DNA of 64,000 nt from Saururus chinensis (Eukaryota; Streptophyta; Magnoliopsida; Piperales; Saururaceae). This document shows positions 1 to 60,275 of this stretch, piece after piece; position 1 is the first letter of the stretch; every line of letters begins with the position of its first letter. The position numbers and the translations under genes were made by a program. The notes below the pieces were generated by a model, which was not told where the DNA came from, did no database searches, and was given only the letters and a program-made list of their open reading frames with translations. The stretch is from assembly GCA_035235625.1 (NCBI GenBank), contig CP141140.1, positions 26,494,685-26,558,684 on the forward strand. Reading direction: 5' to 3'.

Positions 1-47604
<47,604 letters not shown>

Positions 47605-47943
47605 TCTTCGCCTTCGTAGAGTCGGTTGTCAGGAAATGCCGATACGAAGAAGTCCACCGGCGGCGAAAGAAGAAGAGCGCTTTAGGTGTAGTACACGTTT
47701 TTCTCGACCACTTGTGTGGCCCACCTTAGGTGGGGTCTGCGGGACCCACATACCACACCCTCCAATCGTAACCGTTGAACGAAGACGGTGTAAGAATTAA
47801 GATGGAGGAATCCTACATATCTAGCTAATTGAGTGCTTAGCTATGAAGCTGATATTTTTACACTATTTTTTTACATTAAAATTTTATTCTAATAATCGAT
47901 TGTATAAAGAAATAAATTTATTTTTTCTAGTAGATTAGTTTAA
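47605..47943 (-). promoter_or_regulatory. ECM29 5' UTR and core promoter region
   Basis: About 340 bp lie between the ATG and the end of a MULE. The stretch is GC-richer than its surroundings and contains, on the minus strand, GTGGGCC and TGGGTCCC motifs. These resemble the site II (TGGGCC/T) boxes common in plant housekeeping and proteasome-related promoters. No convincing TATA box was found. A 15-bp inverted repeat (arms CCCACCT and AGGTGGG around one base) sits at 47720-47734. The transcription start cannot be placed without transcript data. Confidence 0.5.
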
Positions 47944-47991
47944 GGGGGAAATTATTTAAATAATAATTATAAAAATATTTATCAAATTAAC

Positions 47992-48019
47992 CCACTTTAG
48001 GAAATATTTCCTAAAGTGG
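47992..48019. repeat. Perfect 28-bp palindrome in left TIR of the 6.1-kb MULE
   Basis: The arm CCACTTTAGGAAAT is followed by its exact reverse complement. Compared with the intron 18 element the arm has A for G at its eighth base, and the other arm has the matching T for C. The right TIR version near 53951-53978 has one mismatch. Confidence 0.9.
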
Positions 48020-48089
48020 TGTTACTTTTTGTCACATAGGCGTCAGCCAAGCCACTGACACTTGCGTGGTTTTTTTTTAATTTTATATA

Positions 48090-48370
48090 ATTTTATCATT
48101 TGGAATGACGATATAATTTTGTCCTTTGGAATGACGAAATTATGTTTAAGTTAATTTCGTCCTTTCAAAGGACAAAATCGGTTTAGAGCAGATTAAGCAA
48201 TTTTGTCCTTTAGAAGGATGAAATCAGCTTAATGCGATTTCGCCCTTCTAAATGACTAAATCACCTTATATAGTGATTTCATCCTTCTAAAGGTTGAAAT
48301 TACCTTATATGGTACTTTGCCATCTCGAGTAGTAATGAGCTGTACTGATTTCGTCCTTCTAAAAGATGAA
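48090..48370. repeat. Subterminal inverted-repeat array, left side of the 6.1-kb MULE
   Basis: Several 23-bp imperfect inverted repeats of the form TTTCGTCCTT, short loop, AAGGACGAAA occur, for example at 48154-48176, 48201-48223, near 48238, 48274 and 48345. A perfect one lies on the right side at 53789-53811. Spacing is about 35-70 bp. Most left units have one to four mismatches. Confidence 0.75.
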
Positions 48371-48900
48371 ATCTAATTAAATTTTTTTTAAAACTATTTT
48401 AAACTAACTTTAACAATTGTCCCTATTCATTCATTCAACACATTACACAATCACCTTGTTCATTCATTCCACACATTTCATGCATAATAAACATAACACA
48501 TCAACTAATAAAAACAAACATAAAATAGAAATATTTATCAAATATATTACATCATGTGTTAATAAAATATTTAGTTTAAAAGAAACATATAACAAATCTA
48601 ATACACTCAATGTCATGATCTCCTATGTCCTCGACCTCGTCATCGACCTCGACGGTGTTGTATAAGCTCTTCCTCATGATCTGCCTACTCCGGCTCTGGC
48701 TCTAGCTTCAGATGTGGCTCTGACTTCGACTCAGCATAAGTAATAGATGGTTCAACACGAGCTGGCTGATGTCATCTATAATATAAAATAGGATCAGGCT
48801 GAGCTACATGTGCAGTAACCAGAAATGATGAACGGGGAGGAGAGCTATGTGTTGCTGATGAAGATGGAATATCATAAAATGAATCGTGCCTCAGCTATGT

Positions 48901-50640
48901 TTAAGCGGCCTCGTCAATAGGACAATGTGTATGAATATCCGTAATCACCGATTGAAACAGTGGCAAGCTACGAAAGACATTATCATGCTCCCTAAGTATC
49001 GACTGACATGATGCTCTAAAGTCCTCAATTGAAGTACAAGTGTTAATCATGTCAGTCAAATGTGCATTGTATGTTGCGCTAAACAAAGCTATAAGAAAAA
49101 TAAATTAAAGATTAGATAACTAATAAATAAAAAATGAGAAAATAATATTATATAATTAACAAAGTTATACTTACCAAAGCTGCCTCAGATACACTCCTAG
49201 GTTGATATGTCATCTCCTCTACATCATCGCAGGGTAAAATATATCGCCATATAATCGGTAGATAACACAGCATATATGGGCTATAAATATCTCGCTATGT
49301 TGTAGCCATCTCCCCATAGATAATAGTGGTTCTCCTATCCTCCCATCGAGCGATATATGATGCATGATGTGTAGCCCAATCCGTAATTTGGTGGCCTTGT
49401 CAAATTATGTGATGAACCAACTCGACGGTAAAAGGTGGGACCACTTGCTCTAGGTTAAACTAGAACATTACACGATCTGACACATACATCTCCACAATCT
49501 CGTAACATATCAACGGCATTCATGATAGCCACACTTCCCGACCGTCGATACATATAGGAAGTAACGCAGCCAATACTTCCGGTGAGTACGACTGCCAAAT
49601 AACCTATACAATATATAAAGATAATTAAATAACCTTACATATTTTATAATCATTATAAAAAAAGTTCAACGTAAAATAAAATCACCTAATAGGGCTGCTG
49701 GTGGTCTAAGTCCCCTCTATATAATCGGAGGACTCCTTTTGGATTTTTGGTTCTCTTTTTCTGAACATTCCACCTTAAGGAGTTAAATTTTAAAAATGAG
49801 TTTAGCATAAGTAAATAAAACCTTCCTACAAAAATTTAAGTATTAAAAATAAATATCTCCTACCTCGCTCCTAATAGATCACCCTCGACTAAGTGACCCA
49901 TCTCAATACTTGGTCGACCGATGTGTAAATGCTCCCATGAACATAGCTATGTCACATAATATGATTAAAGTTATTAAAAAAAAGTAAGAAATTATACATG
50001 CAAAAATATATTTAAAGTGACAAAATCATCTACATGAAGAAGGGTCAGACAACCTGCAATCCCCAAAGTTATGGCCTGACATGCTTTCAAAAACTCTCGG
50101 TATAAAAATGCAAGAGTAGCACTACCCCATGAATAAGCACTCGCTATGTAGAAGTATGCAAGGAGGGAGAGATATGCCATGCGTACATGGCTACTCGTAG
50201 TATCCGCAAATATTATGGCCCCAAGTAAATGTAATAAATAGGCCCGTGCATGCTGCTCGATAACTATCTCCGTAGCATCGGCTGGGAGCTCACGAAACTT
50301 ACTTAAGAGCCATAGAAGGCTAACTCGGCTTACCATGCATGGATGTAGAAGAAGGAGCTCTACCAAGGAGTCTAACTAATAAGCCTAAGTGACCTCCTCC
50401 TGTCGTGCCCGTCATAGGAAGTCCATCGATGCAAAGTCCTAAGAGAACTACCACATCCTTAAGTATGATGGTCATCCCTCCATAGGGCAGGTGAAACATT
50501 TATCCCTCCCTCCTCCATCTCTCAACGAGAGCTGTCAATAAAGGCCGATCGAGACGGGCGTATTGTAGATGAATAAAATGTCTAAATCCTGCTTGCTCGA
50601 TATACGGTAACATATGCTCATCACGGGCCAATGGTGGAGA
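48901..50640 (-). pseudogene. Plant mobile domain (PMD; MAIN-like) protein, broken
   Basis: From 50640 downward: LPYIEQAGFRHFIHLQYARL, LLTALVERWRREG, a stop, FHLPYGGMTIILKDVVVLLG, CIDGLPMTG, a frame change, then FRELPADATEIVIEQHARAY, LLHLLGAIIFADT and YSWGSATLAFLYREFLKACQ. A further stretch (49300-49610) gives SPEVLAALPICIDGREVWLS and WATHHASYIARWEDRR, and the last frame ends at 48901 with HTHCPIDEAA. This is the aminotransferase-like PMD known from MAIN/MAIL1 and from transposons. Multiple stops make it non-functional. It follows the transposase on the same strand within the MULE. Confidence 0.85.
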
Positions 50641-50652
50641 TATCTAAAATGT

Positions 50653-52906
50653 TCAATGCACTAAAAGCATATTTGTAGTCATCATGCCAAATCTCCTAAA
50701 ACCATCGTGAGCAAGAGACCACTGTGCAGGATGCAATTCTCTTCCTAAGAGAAGATGTTTTGCCCTAGGACTTTCCTGACCAATCAAGTCTATTTTAGCA
50801 TCAAACTTTTCTACTGTAAGTGCACAAGCTATTGCCCCAATAAAGTCTGTCAGTGTATCATTTTGAAACTCCTTCAAATTTGCTTTTATGTGACAAATAC
50901 AATAACGATGGTGGTACATAGGCTCGGGAAGAACCTCAGGCACGGCCTTCTGAAGCCCCTTATGTCGATCTGAAATAACAATGATATTTGTCATGCCCAT
51001 CATTATATGATCCCTCAGTTCCATTAAGAATCATTTCCAATTGACTTCATCTTCCTTTCCGACAACCCCGAATGCTAGAGGAAATAACTCATTGTTTCCA
51101 TCTATAGCCGTTGCAGCCATAAGAGCACCAGGATACCAACCATACAAGTGAGTAGCATCAACACCAATCACCGGGATGCAATGTCAGAACCCCACTATAG
51201 ACGGCCCAAATGCCCAAAACAACCGCTTAAAATTCCTACACATGCCACCATTAGGATGAGGTACTTGATTATCAACTAAGTGGTAGTAGGTGTCAGGATT
51301 CGCTTCTTGCACTGCCCTGAGGTACATTGGCAACAATTTATATGATTCCACCCAATCCCCATAAATAGCGTTGATCGTCATATTCCTTGTTGCCCATGCT
51401 TTCTTATAAGATATGTCAACATAAAACTTCTCCTCCATTCTTTGAATAATATCACCTGGTGTGAGAGTAATTAGGCTTCGATAGCGGGCATAATGACATT
51501 CGAAATAAAGGAGGCACTACACTGCCTATGATCTATTCTAAGCTGGGCATTCCGACATGTGTGGTCACCTTTGTATGTCTTCAGTTTAAAGTACCCTCCA
51601 CCCCATTTTATTGAGCCATGAACTCTCCAAGGGCAAGTACTATCAATGCACTTAATTGTATACTCTGGCAAATTTGTTCGTACAACTTGTATTTGACATG
51701 ATTGTTAATGGAAAACTCCTGCAAGGTTGTGACAAATGCTTCTTTATTCTCAAAGATGCAGCCAACATATAACTCATCTTTGTTTTGTTGGTCCATATCC
51801 ATGGCAGAATTAATTGCCGCATCTATCTCCATATTTGTGATGTGTACATAGAGTGGCTCCTCTTCATAATATGGCGGCTCTTCATCATCCACATTCATAT
51901 CATTTGTGGCAATTGCATTGTCTACCGCATCATCCCCTCACCTTCAACCATCTGTTGAGCACTTTCTTCACCTCTGACCCCTTTTTCATTCTTGTCAAAA
52001 TTTTCTCCACTTGCTTTGCTAATATTATCTTCACCTTCATTGGCCTCATTTCCATCAATATCTTCATCGTGGACATAAACACCCCTACATATGAACATCG
52101 CATATGTATTAAATTTCATATGACTTAACCCTTTCTTTAAATTATAAAAATGTAATATTCATGTATAAATATATATTTCACCTTTGATTGGATGGTCCAG
52201 CATTAGTATGACCAATACCTGTGTAGGGGTAATGAATGTCTATCGAACTTTGAGTTCCATACTATACACCACCTTGAGACATTTGAAAGCTAAATGGCTC
52301 GTGTGCATGCAATGTGTACCTTCCATATTACACACAAAATTTAAATTTTAGTGTCCTATATTTCATTGATAACTATAAGATTAAAAAGGATTCACAACTT
52401 AATAAACCTTACCTCCAATTAGGTCCACTTCCATCGTCAATAGGGGCAGATGACCTATAATGTTCATTTGAAGCTACTATCATAGGTAAATTTCCTTATT
52501 CTTCATTGTCCACCGACATTTGCATATGTCTTTCATTATTCACATTTCTTTCATAACTCCTGTGTGAGCTCCTATGAGAGCTCCTATGTGAGCTCCTGTA
52601 TGAACTACTTCGCCTTTCACTAGGCATTCGGGCTTCTTTTTCGAGAAATAACTCGAAAGAAATTATGTGATGCGAGTGGTGAAACATAAAACTCATTGAT
52701 GCATCATCATTGATACATATTAGTGTGATTCTCGATCTATATGTCGGAATATTACATTTTATAGTAATTTCCCATCTTCTTCGATCCCACCCAACCTTGC
52801 TAGCTACTTGCATCTCAAATTTATCATATGTAGATAGTTTCTTAATTAATAATCCTTATGTGCGTCCATCATAGTTGAGTAAAAAACTAACAATTTCTTC
52901 TGCCAT
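50653..52906 (-). pseudogene. MULE (MuDR-type) transposase, broken
   Basis: Starts at 52906 (MAEEIVSFLLNYDGR, then a TAA), with a Ser/Arg-rich spacer near 52600. The MuDR DNA-binding part reads LYVGCIFENKEAFVTTLQEF and CPWRVHGSIKWGGGYFKLKT ending GDHTC. The linker KKAWATRNMTINAIYGDW follows. The catalytic domain has CIPVIGVDATHLYGWYPGAL, ELFPLAFGVV and IVISDRHKGLQKAV, so the first two acidic positions survive as Asp. It ends near 50653 after HIKANLKEFQNDTL. At least three stops or frameshifts. The host MULE therefore cannot move by itself. Confidence 0.88.
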
Positions 52907-54035
52907 CTCTACTCAATTAATAAACAATAGATTACATTAATATTGTATTAAGCAATTGACTCAAAATAACTACTTTACTTTAATGTCGGATTAAGCAATT
53001 GACTCAAAATAACTACTTTACTTAACGTAACATGAGATAAGCTATGGACAAAACAACCATTCTCTACCTAGAATATATATTTTTTAAACATTCACCACCT
53101 AGACGATATCTCATATGAAGTACCAATCTAAGGTCAAGCACCAAGTGAAGATATAAGCTGAGCTAAAAAAAACATGTAAATAGAAGTAAACTAATCACTA
53201 TTAACAAAAGTTTGTTAAAAAAATAAAGACAAACTATGGACAAAACAACCATTCTAGATATATAATAAATGGAAATTAAAAGGACCAATAATGCTATAGA
53301 TTACGAATTTCAAAATAATATTTTATCATATTTATCCATGTTCATGTTCATTTATAATTGGTATTTCTAGAACAAAGACATATGACTAGTTCAATTTCAG
53401 TCCAATTTCAAATATTTCGAATGATAAAAAATCTTACAATGCTAGTTCCTCATCATAGTAAACACACTCCAAGGCAATTGGCTAACAGATCTACATGCAC
53501 AAATAATTTATTAAAAAAGAACAAAAAATTATACCTTTAATAGATCTAAATGTCCAGTCAACCAAATCCTTAAACTGAAATTAGGGCAAGAGAAATTCCC
53601 AAAATCACGGAACACGAAATCTAAACTATGCACGGTCGACAGAGGACGGGATCTGGTCTGCAGTACTCAAATATAACGATTAGCGGACACGGCGGTGGGG
53701 CTAACGATGGGAATTGGAGGCAAAGGACGGCCTTCTGAAGCATGGAAGAGCACACATTGCCCCGAGCAGAAATCATTAAGTGGTGTGATTTCGTCCTTCT
53801 AAAGGACGAAATCGGGTTAACTGTTATAAACTGACGAAATCAACTTAAACATGATTTCATCCTTTCAAATGATAAAATTATATATATATTTTAAAAAAAA
53901 AGCCACCTAGGCGCCAGTAGCTTGGTTGGTGCTTGCATGGCAAAAAGCAACACCACTTTGGGAAATATTTCTCAAAGTGGGTTGATTTGGTAAAATAAAT
54001 TTTAATTCTTATTTAAATAATTTCCCCTAGTTTAA

Positions 54036-55141
54036 AGTATGGTTTTGATATAAATAAAATAGAATATAAATATCATTTTCTTTCTAGGGTTTGTCTTAAT
54101 GATGGCAATATTATTGTCATCTCATATGCCTCCAAATTTAAAATCCACATAAATTGGTTTCGTGGACAACTTTCGTCAGAGTCTTGATGTTTTCTCCGCA
54201 AAACACATTTCTAGGTAGATTGTTGAAGATTTGAATCTTAGGAAATCAAAACTACGAGGTGTTATAGCATATATTTCTAATAAATATATCAAATTTGGTG
54301 ACAAATTAGTTACCAAATAGACCCTAAGTTATCATGGCTTAAGATTGGGCCTGTTGAGATGAATATGAGAGCAGGCCCTTAAAGGAGGTGAGTGCCCCTA
54401 GAAAGTGGTAGTAAATCCCACCTATCACTAGGTGTGCCAAATAATCTTATGGATAGTGATGTTTTTTACACCTTATTTTTTATATATTAGGCCTTATACC
54501 ATTTATAATTGGATAAAGAAAAACAATTCTTGTGTTATCAAGCAAGACTCACCTTCCATGTTTAATAAAGGTGGTGTAAGGCCAATAGTACAAGGAAATA
54601 AGGTGTAAGAATATCATTTTCAAAATTTTATTCGAGAGTTAGGCTTGTTTTGAACAACTTAGCTCAATTTGAATTAATGAAAGGCTCACTACCACAATAT
54701 GAATGTCATTAATACATGTCACTATATTTTGGGCAACACTCCACCCACTCCTTCAAATATCTTAATCTGATGGCACCTGATGAGCCTAGGCTCATATTTC
54801 TTTCTTTCAATATGTAGGTCATGTTAACCTTTTCCTTACAATAATATAAAATATTTAAAATTAGTTTTTTCCATATTATCTGGCCGAAGAACACAATATT
54901 TCATATTCCCTGGATTTTAAATATAAATGCCATATTACCTATTTATGGACAAAATTACCCTTAGGTTTCCTACTACCCAACATAATATAATAAATGAACA
55001 CTGGAACAGTGCAGTGTTGTTCCGATGTGATAGGATTCATCGGCCGCCAATGAAAGTCGCTGGCGGGAGGTGACTGGCAGTGACTCCCTGGTGAAATTCT
55101 TTGTTCATTAAAAAATAATTTTTTGACACAACAGAAGTTGT
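54036..55141. other. Intergenic sequence between the two MULE remnants
   Basis: AT-rich. A short GC-richer segment near 55010-55085 has no recognised product. No gene seen. Confidence 0.4.
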
Positions 55142-56840
55142 TTGAGGGCTCCAAAGGATTCATTTCACGAATTCAATCACCCTTTTGCACCCATTATGGA
55201 TAAGATTGGTATTTGCATACATTACAATGGAGAGATAGGGAATGATGATGTGTATATAGGTGGAAAGGCACTATTGATGAACATTGATCCGTCCGTGAGG
55301 TTCAGGAGTTCCTGCTTCAAGTCAAAGCATGACTTGTTTTCAATGGTAATGTGACTTTGAAGTATTTAATTTCATCTTCCCAATCATCCATGATATATGA
55401 ATTACAAAATGATAAGGACCTGCAATCAGTGTTCTCCATTCATAAGAAGGCAAATAAGGAGGTGTTATTATTATATGATGAGATGAAAGAGCCCAACAAT
55501 GGTGAAAAATCACAATCAGTAGAAAGGAACCAGATTTTTAGTAGAGCTAATAACCAGTCATAATGGCTCAGCCCAGCTCTACTTTTGGATTGCAAACGGG
55601 AGTCAATGATACACAGTTCACTTTTGAAACTGTTAGGTACCAATGAATTTTTAGATTACACGAGATTGTCCTTTATCATGTACTCAAGCACACGATGTTG
55701 AACATATCGTGTTAAGTTCAAAGCATATCGGGTGAAGAAAAAACATGATTTATAATCTATTGCATAAGTAATGATATGACATACACATGAGATGTACCAA
55801 TAATGATTTTCAATGTAGATGTAATAACATGACATGTATTCCTATTGTGTTATTGGTAACACAATATGAATTGTAAGCATGTAACCAAATACACGGTGAT
55901 GAGTTATATAGCATTTTTATTAACATGTTAATATCCAATGCAGATTGGGAGAACCGGGGAATTCACGCTTAACAAATCCATGTCATTCTTCTTTCATCAA
56001 TCCAATGATTACAAAACCTTTAATAGAAGTCAATAAGATTGGATTAGAAGAATTTTCGCCAACAATGGGTGTGACAAGGACTTCATTTGATAATTATGAA
56101 CCCCGATACAACCCTTGTAATTACGATGGTGAAGAATTTGAAGAAATGTGGGGTGATGATAAATAGAATGATAATGATATAGTTGACATGGAAAGTATGT
56201 GTGATCACGAAGAATTCAGAAACAGCGAGGTCCCCAGTAACATTGACTTTGAGGCTGACGCAGAGTGGGAGACAGTCGATTATCTAAACCTATTGTAACT
56301 TAATATTGGTGAAGATGAGCTAATGACTGGCAGTTTTCTAGCAAAGGATTACCAGAAGTTCCTTGAATTAGTGCACGTTTTCTAAGCTTGTTGCATTTTT
56401 AGAGGGTTTTGATTGACTTAGCAATAAAGGCAAATTTCACTTACCATGCTATGGATGAAAACAAGAATACCTACACCGCAAAGTGCTCCAATCATTCTTG
56501 TAACTGGCACATAAGGGCTTCAAATATAGGAGAGCATGTGACTGTCATGAGGTTAGTACCAAACCATTCTTGCGGAACCCAAAGGAAGTCAACTAACTAT
56601 TCCCTAGCATTGCACCTTTGGATCGCAAGAAAATGTTATGAGTTGTTTAAGGATTCAGTAGACATTACACCTAAGAGCATAGCAAGTTATATTTCAAAGC
56701 ACTAGGGCATAACTGCAAACTATAAGAAATGCTAGAGTGTAGGTAATATAATCTAAGGAGACTCCTTGAAGCATGTGTTTCGTAACACGACGTTGAAGGA
56801 TGACGTGTTATTGGGCACAAGATAAGAATACAGTCGCATT
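55142..56840 (+). pseudogene. Second MULE transposase remnant, N-terminal half only
   Basis: Plus-strand readings give IGICIHYNGEIGNDDVYIGG (the usual MULE opening module), then an acidic spacer (GEEFEEMWGDDK, FEADAEWETVDY). At 56409-56705 the MuDR DNA-binding segment reads DLAIKANFTYHAMDENKNTY, CSNHSCNWHIRASN and VPNHSCGTQRKS. Stops separate the parts. The DDE catalytic domain is not found downstream. No terminal repeats like those of the other two MULEs were seen, so it is a different lineage. Confidence 0.7.
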
Positions 56841-58006
56841 TTCATGTCACATGACTTAATTACATGTCATGTTAACATGAACACTATGATTAATCAGTTC
56901 TGGTTTACAATCTCATGACTACAAACGTTGTCATGTGATCGGGAACACGATGAATGCACTTGTCATAAAACCTATAGTAAACTGCTAACAACTTAATATT
57001 CGGTTGTGCAGGTAAAGTATTGACTAATTTTGTCACAACCTGGATGTTTAAAAACCTTTTTAAATACATGTACGATTAGTCACGAGAATTTTATTTCTTT
57101 AGTACAAAACAAACTATTCGATTAAATATCCAGGTCATTATAACTAGGGTTCACAAATATGAATATAAAATCATATGATATCATTACATAGATCAAAAAT
57201 CCATAAAAAATAGCCTATCCACCTAAGTACAAGTCTGCCATCCGTCTGAAAATAAATAACTAAGTTGACTCTCATGCTCAAGCTACACTTACCAGAATTG
57301 GAGAAACGAAGAACTACATCCCGTGCTCATCAATCTTGTTTTCACTTGTCGTCGCCTACAAAACCTGTAACCAGCCAAGCCAACCAACCAAATAACAAAC
57401 GAAACCTCTCTGCCCTCAGGATAAGAGTTTCCCAAAAAACAAAAAGTTTTATTAATATTTTTCGGATCGAACCAACATCACCCACTATTAGTTGTCTACG
57501 TACTCATTAGACAATATCTCCAATGTTTCTAACAAGATCGGAACTAGATGTAGTTTTGCCTAGACACTACAGTATCGGAAGAAGCATAGCATCCAACATG
57601 CAATACTTAAGTATTTTCAATCAACCTACATTTAATGCAAGTCCTTTAATTGTTCCACTTATGCTACTTAAACAAGCAATACAAACACTATCATTAATTA
57701 TCCCATGACCTTTGTTCAATAATTAATACCCCTGTCCAATAATTAATACCCCTATCCAATCTCTTGGACAAACAGATAAATCATATGCCAACTAAAATGA
57801 CGTATGACACTAATCACCTTTCTTTGTTTTAACCCAATTCTAGTTTTAACACAATATAAATGTGTTTAATCAAAGATAACTCGACTCTAGAAGAAATCCC
57901 CAGACATAGAACTCCAACCTTAGAGTAGATTGCTTAACAACAGTTTGACCCAAATCCCCAAGGCACTCAATAGCCTGCCATGAATCTGGAGAAGAGGATC
58001 CCAACT
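56841..58006. other. Intergenic sequence, mostly unassigned
   Basis: At 57013 the phrase TTTTGTCACAACCTGGATG could be a retroelement LTR edge. A 21-bp tandem duplication (CCAATAATTAATACCCCT...) lies at 57715-57760. No gene identified. Confidence 0.35.
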
Positions 58007-58681
58007 GTGCTTGTCATGCCCCGGCGATGCCCGACCCGAGCCGAACCCGGTCCAAAGGCCGGTCAAGCACGCGGGGGCGATGAAGGAAAATTGAGAAACG
58101 ATTTAGCGGAAGACTTAACCCTATCCACGGGCGATTAACAGCAAATACGGAGTACGCACAATCCTTTGAGCAAGAGTAAATAAAAAGGGAAGGAAGAGTG
58201 TTGCTTATCACAAAGTAAACAACTAATCTCAAACCCACATGCTTTGTTAACTAAAGCCCACACTGGCTCAAAATAAGTCATAAGCAACATTACTGTAAAA
58301 TGTGACATAAATCCAAACAACAAAGAACCCTACACAAAGGTTCTAAACATAAAGCATAAAACCAAAGAAGATAAGTCACACAACGATCTCCACGATCACA
58401 TCCAAGTCACCTCCGACCTTTCCTCAAAGAGGAGATCCTGTCCGTCTGTGTGTCGCACCACGTAGCCCCAAAACAAAACACAAGAAAGAGGGTTGAGTTT
58501 AACAAACTCAGCAATGGTTTTTAATGAGACTATCATCATCGAAAAATACGATAGCATAGCCATATAATCATTCAGATCAAAGATTTACATTGTGCATCAT
58601 TTCCTGATCACACATACACATCACCTAAAACTGCATCATAGTGCATAATCCACATAATTTCATTCTCATCATAACACCTTG

Positions 58682-58840
58682 CATGAAATGTATCTCTAAC
58701 ATACATATTCCATCATGCATCACATCATAATCAACCTGCATGAATGTATCTCTAACATACATATTCCATTATGCATTATATCATCACAACTTGCATTAAT
58801 GTATCTCTAACATACATATTCCCTCATGCATCAACATTCT
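58682..58840. repeat. Tandem repeat inside the long LTR, about 57 bp x 3
   Basis: Three consecutive copies share AATGTATCTCTAACATACAT then ATTCC and CATGCATCA-type text. Confidence 0.8.
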
Positions 58841-58919
58841 CATTCATCATGCATGTATGAGTGTCACACACGCACACAAGTCCAACATGCAAGTCCATAC
58901 CCATAGAGAATAAACCTGC

Positions 58920-59090
58920 TCTTCAAGGCCGGAGCCCTCGAGCAAATACTTATCAAATAGACATGCTCCTCAAGGTCAAAGCCTACGAGCAACTCTTGCT
59001 CCTCAAGGCCAATGCCTTCGAGCAACTCTTGCTCCTCAAGGCCAACGCCTTTGAGCAACTCCTGCTCCTCAAGGCCAACACCTACCCATC
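58920..59090. repeat. Tandem repeat inside the long LTR, 33 bp x 3-4
   Basis: The unit GAGCAACTCTTGCTCCTCAA then GGCCAATGCCTTC repeats three times at 58987-59085, with a degenerate upstream copy near 58920-58960. It makes a spurious open frame on both strands (LLLLKANAFEQ repeats), not a gene. Confidence 0.85.
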
Positions 59091-60111
59091 AAGTCTAAAC
59101 TCCCGGCAACCTTGATTGTCAAGACTAAAGTTCCAAGCAACAATACCTAGCAAGCCGATGCACTCGAACAAACCAGCTGGATTCTCAGGGTCCAGCGAAT
59201 CATACATAATCTCAATCCACAAGACAAGTATATAACTCATCCCTACTTAACTCCATTTAACTAGACTCAACCCGGGGAGTGCACTCGTTCCACACAGGAA
59301 CACAAATCAAAACATGTCTTTTCGGACCAATCAACTTACGATTAATCCACGACCGATCAATCCGGCACACAATTTCACCACATTGTATCCAATCGGTCAA
59401 GTTCGATTAACTTCGATGAAGCCTCAATTGGAAATCCATTTTCATGATGCATGCAGCATGGTGGGCAAGGCATACATGAATCCTAATCCATGATAAGTGC
59501 TCTCATCAGCCCCTAATGCATCATTCATAATCACAATATCAAGCTTCAACATCATCATTTAACCCCCACATGTGTGTGTGTAACTAGTAGAAGTACTTCA
59601 CTCAATGCATTTCAACATGCTTGAAAATTAACTTACTACTACACTACACATGTGAATTAACATCAAATCATGAATTTCAATGGAAATCATAGGAGAAGGA
59701 TCGTTGAAATCGTATCTCAATTCAAAACTCAACCACAAAGGCTAAACACATATAAGATCATTCATTGCATCATTGAGTCATGACATTCACCAACATCCAC
59801 ACACCAACTAACCACACTCTATCATGACAAATCAGTCCAATAATAGGTTGTAGTCCTACTGAAAATATGCTTAACCATAGGGAATCAACTATTCACAATT
59901 TCAAGATGACAATTCCAACATCATGTCACAAAACATAAGTCATTCCACAAATCTCTAATCATATATTCCAACTTTATAACCTCAATAGCATGCCTTTCCA
60001 GTAGCATAATATAACTCAAAACACTCCACATTCATATGAAATTGGCAAGCTAAAGTGGAATCATAGAAATAAACATCATATGCACAACATACAATTTTTA
60101 TGTGTAGCCGT

Positions 60112-60275
60112 TCGAACGCCCTTCAGGCCGTTCGATTGGTTAAACGTAAAAATTTAAAATTCACAGTTTGGCCGTTCGAACTCCTAGTAGGCCGTTCGAT
60201 CGGTTGAACTGAAAAACTGTCGTTCCGGCAGTGTTGCTATTCGAACGCCCAGAAGGGCCGTTCAAACGCCAACAA
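60112..60275. repeat. Short GCCGTTCGAACGCC-type repeats in the long LTR
   Basis: Four to five occurrences of GCCGTTCGA/GGCCGTTCRA words, each containing the TTCGAA palindrome, spaced 20-60 bp. Confidence 0.6.

Larger units (their letters stand above)
47944..54027 (-). mobile_element. Mutator-like element (MULE) with transposase and PMD genes
   Basis: Long terminal inverted repeats: left from GGGGAAATTATTTAAATAAT (47945), right ending AATTATTTAAATAA-type text and TTTCCCC (54027), similar for about 130 bp. The same eight bases TAGTTTAA flank it (47936-47943 and 54028-54035), with a ninth base differing. This is the MULE hallmark. The inside carries a transposase pseudogene and a PMD-protein pseudogene, both on the minus strand. 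The left end lies about 340 bp upstream of the ECM29 ATG. TIRs are related to those of the intron 18 element. Confidence 0.9.

Noticed and set aside
57013-57510. Second LTR next to the second MULE remnant
   Set aside because: One LTR-like tip (TGTCACAACC) was seen but no matching end, partner or target duplication.
58861-59115. Open frames on both strands with Leu-rich repeats (LLLLKANAFEQ type)
   Set aside because: They are translations of the 33-bp tandem repeat inside the long LTR; a repeat length divisible by three keeps frames open by chance.
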